Shown in pieces: positions 5,366-5,422 of a DNA stretch of 5,422 nucleotides; within the stretch, counting starts at the first letter, position 1; each line of letters starts with the position of its first letter. The position numbers and the translations under genes were made by a program. The DNA is from Deltaproteobacteria bacterium (GTDB lineage Bacteria > Desulfobacterota > Desulfobacteria > Desulfobacterales > JAUVGT01), in assembly GCA_030593645.1 (NCBI GenBank), contig JAUVGT010000343.1, positions 1 through 5,422 of the forward strand, read 5' to 3'. The notes under the pieces are model-generated. The model was not told where the DNA came from and did no database searches. It saw nothing but the letters and a program-made list of their open reading frames with translations.

Positions 5366-5422
5366 GACGGTCTCGTAAAAAGTCCAACTTCTGCGTTATG
5401 CTGCATTTCGCAATCATTCAAC
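5366..5422. mobile_element. MITE-like element, copy 2 (truncated by window edge)
   Basis: The 57 bases match 4917-4973 at 54 positions in the same orientation, beginning with the same terminus in a variant form (GACGGTCTCGTAAAAAGT). The sequence upstream (gttttt-like) is unrelated to that before copy 1, so the shared boundary at GACGG marks the element's true left end. The remaining part lies outside the window. Confidence 0.75.

Overview
The window reads as a piece of a Gram-negative chromosome. Lipoprotein signal peptides point to an outer membrane. Dispersed terminal repeats of the type GACGGTTTCGTAAAAAGT remind me of short repeats in sulfate-reducing Desulfobacterota (Desulfobacteraceae-like genomes). 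That placement is an inference from memory and could not be searched. All five supported protein genes lie on the minus strand. The window splits into an AT-rich left part (1-2300), a gene-free junction full of hairpins (2273-2800), a more balanced housekeeping-like cluster (2801-4875), and a gene-free right end with repeat elements (4917-5422).

Left part: a lipoprotein with a DUF3857-like region and a transglutaminase-like Cys-His-Asp triad (start 2221, end 338) overlaps by 10 bases the start of a second lipoprotein. The second gene (start 347) runs off the left edge and begins like another DUF3857-family protein. The pair looks translationally coupled, with a candidate promoter (TTGACA, 17-base spacing, TATGCA) in front of the first gene.

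Junction 2273-2800: this stretch has no credible gene but is highly structured. A run of six hairpins (2298-2483) is followed by a 179-bp fold-back element (2523-2701). That element is almost entirely one imperfect inverted repeat and is flanked by TTA on both sides. The hairpin run may be a structured RNA or the worn end of an IS200/IS605-type element. The fold-back element looks like a MITE.

Cluster 2801-4875: on the minus strand the order is gpt (purine phosphoribosyltransferase), a TrmO/TsaA-family SAM-dependent tRNA methyltransferase, and an AraC-type regulator with a GyrI-like effector domain. The methyltransferase stop and the regulator start abut exactly (TAA-ATG). The 212-base gap between gpt and the methyltransferase carries in-phase direct repeats, a 20-base dyad and a possible promoter, so it may be a control region for the last two genes.

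Right end: a 162-bp inverted-repeat element (4917-5078) lies only 41 bases upstream of the gpt start codon. A lone degenerate terminus follows at 5085-5104, and a second copy of the element enters at 5366 and is cut by the window edge. Between them is non-coding sequence with a hexanucleotide repeat. The most unusual items are the coupled transglutaminase-type lipoproteins, the structured junction beside them, and the repeat-rich control regions of the gpt-trmO-araC cluster.
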